Assembly (NCBI GenBank): GCA_009774255.1
Contig: VSNK01000023.1
Span: 1 to 24,508, forward strand
Length of the DNA: 24,508 nt
Reading direction: 5' to 3'
Source: Faecalicatena sp.
Lineage (GTDB): Bacteria > Bacillota > Clostridia > Lachnospirales > Lachnospiraceae
Each line of letters starts with the position of its first letter. The stretch's first letter is position 1. A program made the position numbers and the translations under genes. The notes under the pieces were generated by a model. It worked only from the letters and a program-made list of their open reading frames with translations. It did no database searches and was not told the DNA's origin. This document shows positions 22,116 to 24,508 of the stretch, piece by piece.

Positions 22116-24473
22116 TTATTTTTTGGCTGACATGTCAACCCTCACCGGCACAAATCTGGCCTGGTTCATCAGCGGATGCACCAGCCGGAGGGCTCCCGGC
22201 TTCGGACAGGCCATGACGCACGCCCCGCAGTAATAGCATTCTCCCGGATACATCACCACCGGATGCTCCCCCGCCTTCTCCGAAGGCAGCAAAATGTCAC
22301 ACTGGCAGACATCGGCGCACCGGTTGCAGCCAATGCACAGCCTGGCGTCATATTTTAACGGATTCGTGCTGGCAGGAACCGGCACTGCCTTAAATCCTAC
22401 TTTTCTCATGCTCTGCCGCCTCCATTCTGCATTTCTTTGATGATGCTGCAATTCGGCGTGCTTTTTTTCTTCGGCACCGCCATTCTCAGCGCCGCTTCTT
22501 TTGACCGTATTCTCCCGACTGCTGCGGTCCGCCATCTCTCTGATATAATCTTGATTCCGTTTCTCATATTCTTCCCGCAGCTCTCCAAAAAAATCCAAGG
22601 GTACATCCCTTACCGTCACCTTGCCGTTTTCCTGGCGGATCACAATGTGTCTCCGATCCTCTTCCTTTTCCATCTGCGGATAGTCGCTGCGCGCAAAGCA
22701 CAGAGGTTCCGAGCTCGCCTTCCGCTCCAGGGAGGCGTACAGAACCAATTCCGCCACGGTCAGGATGTCCAGCACCTCATGGGTACGCATCAGCTCATGG
22801 GGATTGGACGCCGACAGCCTCGGAACAATGTTTCGCTCAAAGCTCTTCAGCAGATCCAGCCCTTCCTTAAGAAGCGCCTCGCATTTCACGCCGCCGCAGT
22901 AATTCTGCATAGCTTTCGCAATGGCCATATTCAGTTCCTTCCAGCCCATGCCGTCCTCCCGTTCCACATAGAGAGGGGCATAGAGACGCTCTTTCTCCGC
23001 CTTGATTTCTTCCGGTCTGACCTCTCCTGGATTCACTGTCCGGGCATAGTCCGCCGCCTTCCTTCCCGCGTAATATCCGGTGGCGCAGGCAAATCCCGCG
23101 CAGTCCGAAGCATAAAGCTGATCCCCCGCCGCGTAGATTCCGTCGATATTGGTCTTCAAATCCCAGTCATGCATAAGTCCCCCCGGAGCGCCGAAAAACT
23201 GCCTTTCCTGCTCCAGAAAATTGGCAGACTGCCAGCCCGTTCCATAACTCTGTAGCATATGCTTTTCGGGATCGAATCCCCGTTCCGTATAATTCCGTAA
23301 AATAGGGATCTTGGTCTTTGCCTCTTCTCCCACCATCATCCCCCAGATGACTCTGCGTTCTTCCTCCGGCATCCGGCTCAAATCCGCATAAAAAGGAAGC
23401 TGGTACCCCCGCTCCATGAGAGTTGCAAAATCCAGCGTCTCCGGTCCTCTGTATTCATATTTTGGATTGTCAATGACACCGCCCTTCAGGAAAAATTTCT
23501 GCCCCGGCGCCGGATAGTACCGCTCGGAAACTGTCTTCAATTCTCTTCCGTCCCGATCCACATACGGGATCTCCACGCCCCTGGCATCCACCATGGTGGC
23601 CGCGTACCACGTATTATGGTTGTTCCCCGCCCCGTAAGGCGGAAAGCTGCGCCCCGCGGCGGAAAATTCTGCCCGTACGGATTTTTCCATCATGGTAAAT
23701 TCCAACCCTGCCCGCCAGCCCATGGCATGGCCGCTGCCGATGCTCTGCAGAGGACGAAATTCGCAGAGGCCGGTCATGTCCGGGTCAAAAAGCCATACTC
23801 TGGCCGGCCTGGACATGGCCAGAACCGTCGCCTTTGCCCGGAAAATGTAGAACTTCCCGGTATGTACGTCCATTCCAAATGCGCCGACTCCCCTCCTGCT
23901 TCCGTTTTCTTCTGTCAGAATAAGCCCGGTCGCTTCCGTCCGCTCCACGATCCGGGTCCCAAGCCGTCTCATCTCCTTTGCCAGCGCCGGTTTAAAGGTG
24001 GACCCCCATACCCGGATGGTAAATCTGTTTTTATAATCGTAGGCGAACATCAGTTTTGTTTTCTCGTCCCGGAATTCTGCCCCGGCAAATTCATTCTCCG
24101 TATCCCGGATCTTCCCGCCGAATGCCTCCATATCCAGAAGCCGGTCATACCCTTCCCGGCACTCGATATAATGGGCGATCCCGTTGCTGTACCAGTCCTG
24201 TTCCCGGACATAAGCCTTGGCGATCTCCTCCGGCGTCACCCCGGAGCAGGGATTTGTGCAGGCCGATTCCCAATGGTCAAATCCGGTTCCTGCGGCTCCG
24301 CTCTTTTCTACCGCCCCTTTCTCCACCAGGGTCACCGACAGCCCCTTCCGTGCCGCCGCGATCGCCGCGAAGCAGCCCGACAGACCGCCTCCCAGCACCA
24401 GCACATCGCTTTCTACCGTCTCCTCCTGATCCATTTCATTTTTATAAGGCCATTTATACTCTACTTTACTCAT
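22116..24473 (-). CDS. FAD flavoprotein fused to a 2x[4Fe-4S] ferredoxin domain
   Basis: This 785-aa open frame has the FAD-binding motif VLVLGGGLSGCFAA (25-38) and belongs to the fumarate reductase/succinate dehydrogenase flavoprotein superfamily. The GAAGTGFDHW stretch (59-68) and overall layout recall adenylylsulfate reductase alpha-like proteins. A helical region follows (about 480-620), then a charged linker (about 640-690), then a ferredoxin domain with CX2CX2CX3C at C713/716/719/723 and at C746/749/752/756. The substrate is unknown; a two-electron reduction or oxidation linked to a ferredoxin pool is expected. GGGAG precedes the ATG. The fusion may be produced by a one-base change: an A7 run and a second start for the ferredoxin lie in the linker. 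Confidence 0.85.
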   Translation of the reverse strand: MSKVEYKWPYKNEMDQEETVESDVLVLGGGLSGCFAAIAAARKGLSVTLVEKGAVEKSGAAGTGFDHWESACTNPCSGVTPEEIAKAYVREQDWYSNGIAHYIECREGYDRLLDMEAFGGKIRDTENEFAGAEFRDEKTKLMFAYDYKNRFTIRVWGSTFKPALAKEMRRLGTRIVERTEATGLILTEENGSRRGVGAFGMDVHTGKFYIFRAKATVLAMSRPARVWLFDPDMTGLCEFRPLQSIGSGHAMGWRAGLEFTMMEKSVRAEFSAAGRSFPPYGAGNNHNTWYAATMVDARGVEIPYVDRDGRELKTVSERYYPAPGQKFFLKGGVIDNPKYEYRGPETLDFATLMERGYQLPFYADLSRMPEEERRVIWGMMVGEEAKTKIPILRNYTERGFDPEKHMLQSYGTGWQSANFLEQERQFFGAPGGLMHDWDLKTNIDGIYAAGDQLYASDCAGFACATGYYAGRKAADYARTVNPGEVRPEEIKAEKERLYAPLYVEREDGMGWKELNMAIAKAMQNYCGGVKCEALLKEGLDLLKSFERNIVPRLSASNPHELMRTHEVLDILTVAELVLYASLERKASSEPLCFARSDYPQMEKEEDRRHIVIRQENGKVTVRDVPLDFFGELREEYEKRNQDYIREMADRSSRENTVKRSGAENGGAEEKKHAELQHHQRNAEWRRQSMRKVGFKAVPVPASTNPLKYDARLCIGCNRCADVCQCDILLPSEKAGEHPVVMYPGECYYCGACVMACPKPGALRLVHPLMNQARFVPVRVDMSAKK
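22406..22423 (-). promoter_or_regulatory. Internal ribosome site and ATG for a separate ferredoxin
   Basis: Within the flavoprotein frame, GGAGG (22423-22419) lies 9 nt before an in-frame ATG (22409) that begins MRKVGFKAVPVPASTNP. From there a standalone 97-aa ferredoxin (22116-22409) would be made. In another frame a TGA overlaps this ATG as ATGA, which is the usual arrangement of two coupled genes. Confidence 0.6.
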
Positions 24474-24508
24474 CCAAACTCTCCCTTTTATAAGGCCATT
24501 GATACTCT
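24440..24508. repeat. 23-bp direct repeat at the 5' end of the flavoprotein gene
   Basis: Positions 24440-24462 and 24486-24508 match at 22 of 23 bases. The first copy encodes EYKWPYK of the flavoprotein. The second lies upstream, reaches the window edge and is in a different frame. Confidence 0.7.
24466..24508 (-). CDS. Possible C-terminal end of an upstream gene (partial)
   Basis: From the window edge one frame stays open for 13 codons (EYQWPYKRESLDE) and ends at a TAA that overlaps the flavoprotein ATG. Such overlaps are common in operons, so an upstream gene may continue beyond the window. The piece is too short to identify, and the coding sense may come only from the duplicated 23 bp. 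Confidence 0.3.
   Translation of the reverse strand, partial: EYQWPYKRESLDE

Noticed and set aside
22406..22606. Separate minus-strand gene of 66 codons
   Set aside because: It is better explained as the original-frame 3' end of the flavoprotein than as an independent gene; only its last 20 or so codons look protein-like.

Overview
The window looks like chromosomal DNA of a Bacillota anaerobe, most likely a Lachnospiraceae-type Clostridia. The signs are AGGAGG ribosome sites, a clostridial FtsA-domain protein, a hybrid histidine kinase with an adjacent lipoprotein, a group-II-like ECF vitamin/nucleoside transporter, and GTG/TTG starts. The genus cannot be fixed from the sequence alone. Nearly all genes lie on the minus strand; peptidase T is the one clear plus-strand gene.

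Layout. 1-403: a small hypothetical protein with its own promoter and terminator. 404-768: an intergenic patch of palindromic repeats. 769-7859: a minus-strand operon-like trio, read in the order hybrid sensor kinase, FtsA-like ATPase with a long acidic repeat tail, and beta-helix-like lipoprotein. 7860-8276: the divergent promoter region, occupied by a 184-bp MITE-like element with 17-bp perfect terminal inverted repeats. 8277-9494: pepT. 9593-14515: an ABC ATPase / FtsX-type permease / response regulator / sensor kinase module of the peptide-sensing and resistance kind. 14650-15245: a hicA-hicB toxin-antitoxin pair with a promoter-embedded operator. 15364-20934: an ECF transporter (T, double ATPase, S component) downstream of a SAM hydroxide adenosyltransferase family protein and a nucleoside hydrolase. 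21043-22032: a Gfo/Idh/MocA dehydrogenase. 22116-24473: an FAD flavoprotein fused in frame to a two-cluster ferredoxin.

The most interesting system is 15364-20934. Its parts can be read as a scavenging route: uptake of an unknown small molecule by the ECF transporter, hydrolysis of S-adenosylmethionine (or a related adenosyl compound) to adenosine plus methionine, and cleavage of the nucleoside to base plus ribose. This is an inference from gene order and intact catalytic residues. Two features suggest unusual control: the S component has no ATG, GTG or TTG in the expected place but an ATA codon behind a perfect AGGAGG, and a terminator-like hairpin separates the S component from its ATPase.

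A second theme is a family of dispersed intergenic hairpin elements built on the 12-mer GTTACANNTCAC. They occur at about 599-643, 8018-8201, 14584-14620, 18714-18927 and 22072-22108. Three of them carry a hairpin whose 6-nt loop (CCACGC or its complement GCGTGG) is constant while its stem changes with compensating bases. A third theme is in-frame repeat expansion: 11-residue repeats in the lipoprotein, 12-residue repeats in the FtsA-like protein and about 15-residue repeats near the C terminus of the nucleoside hydrolase.
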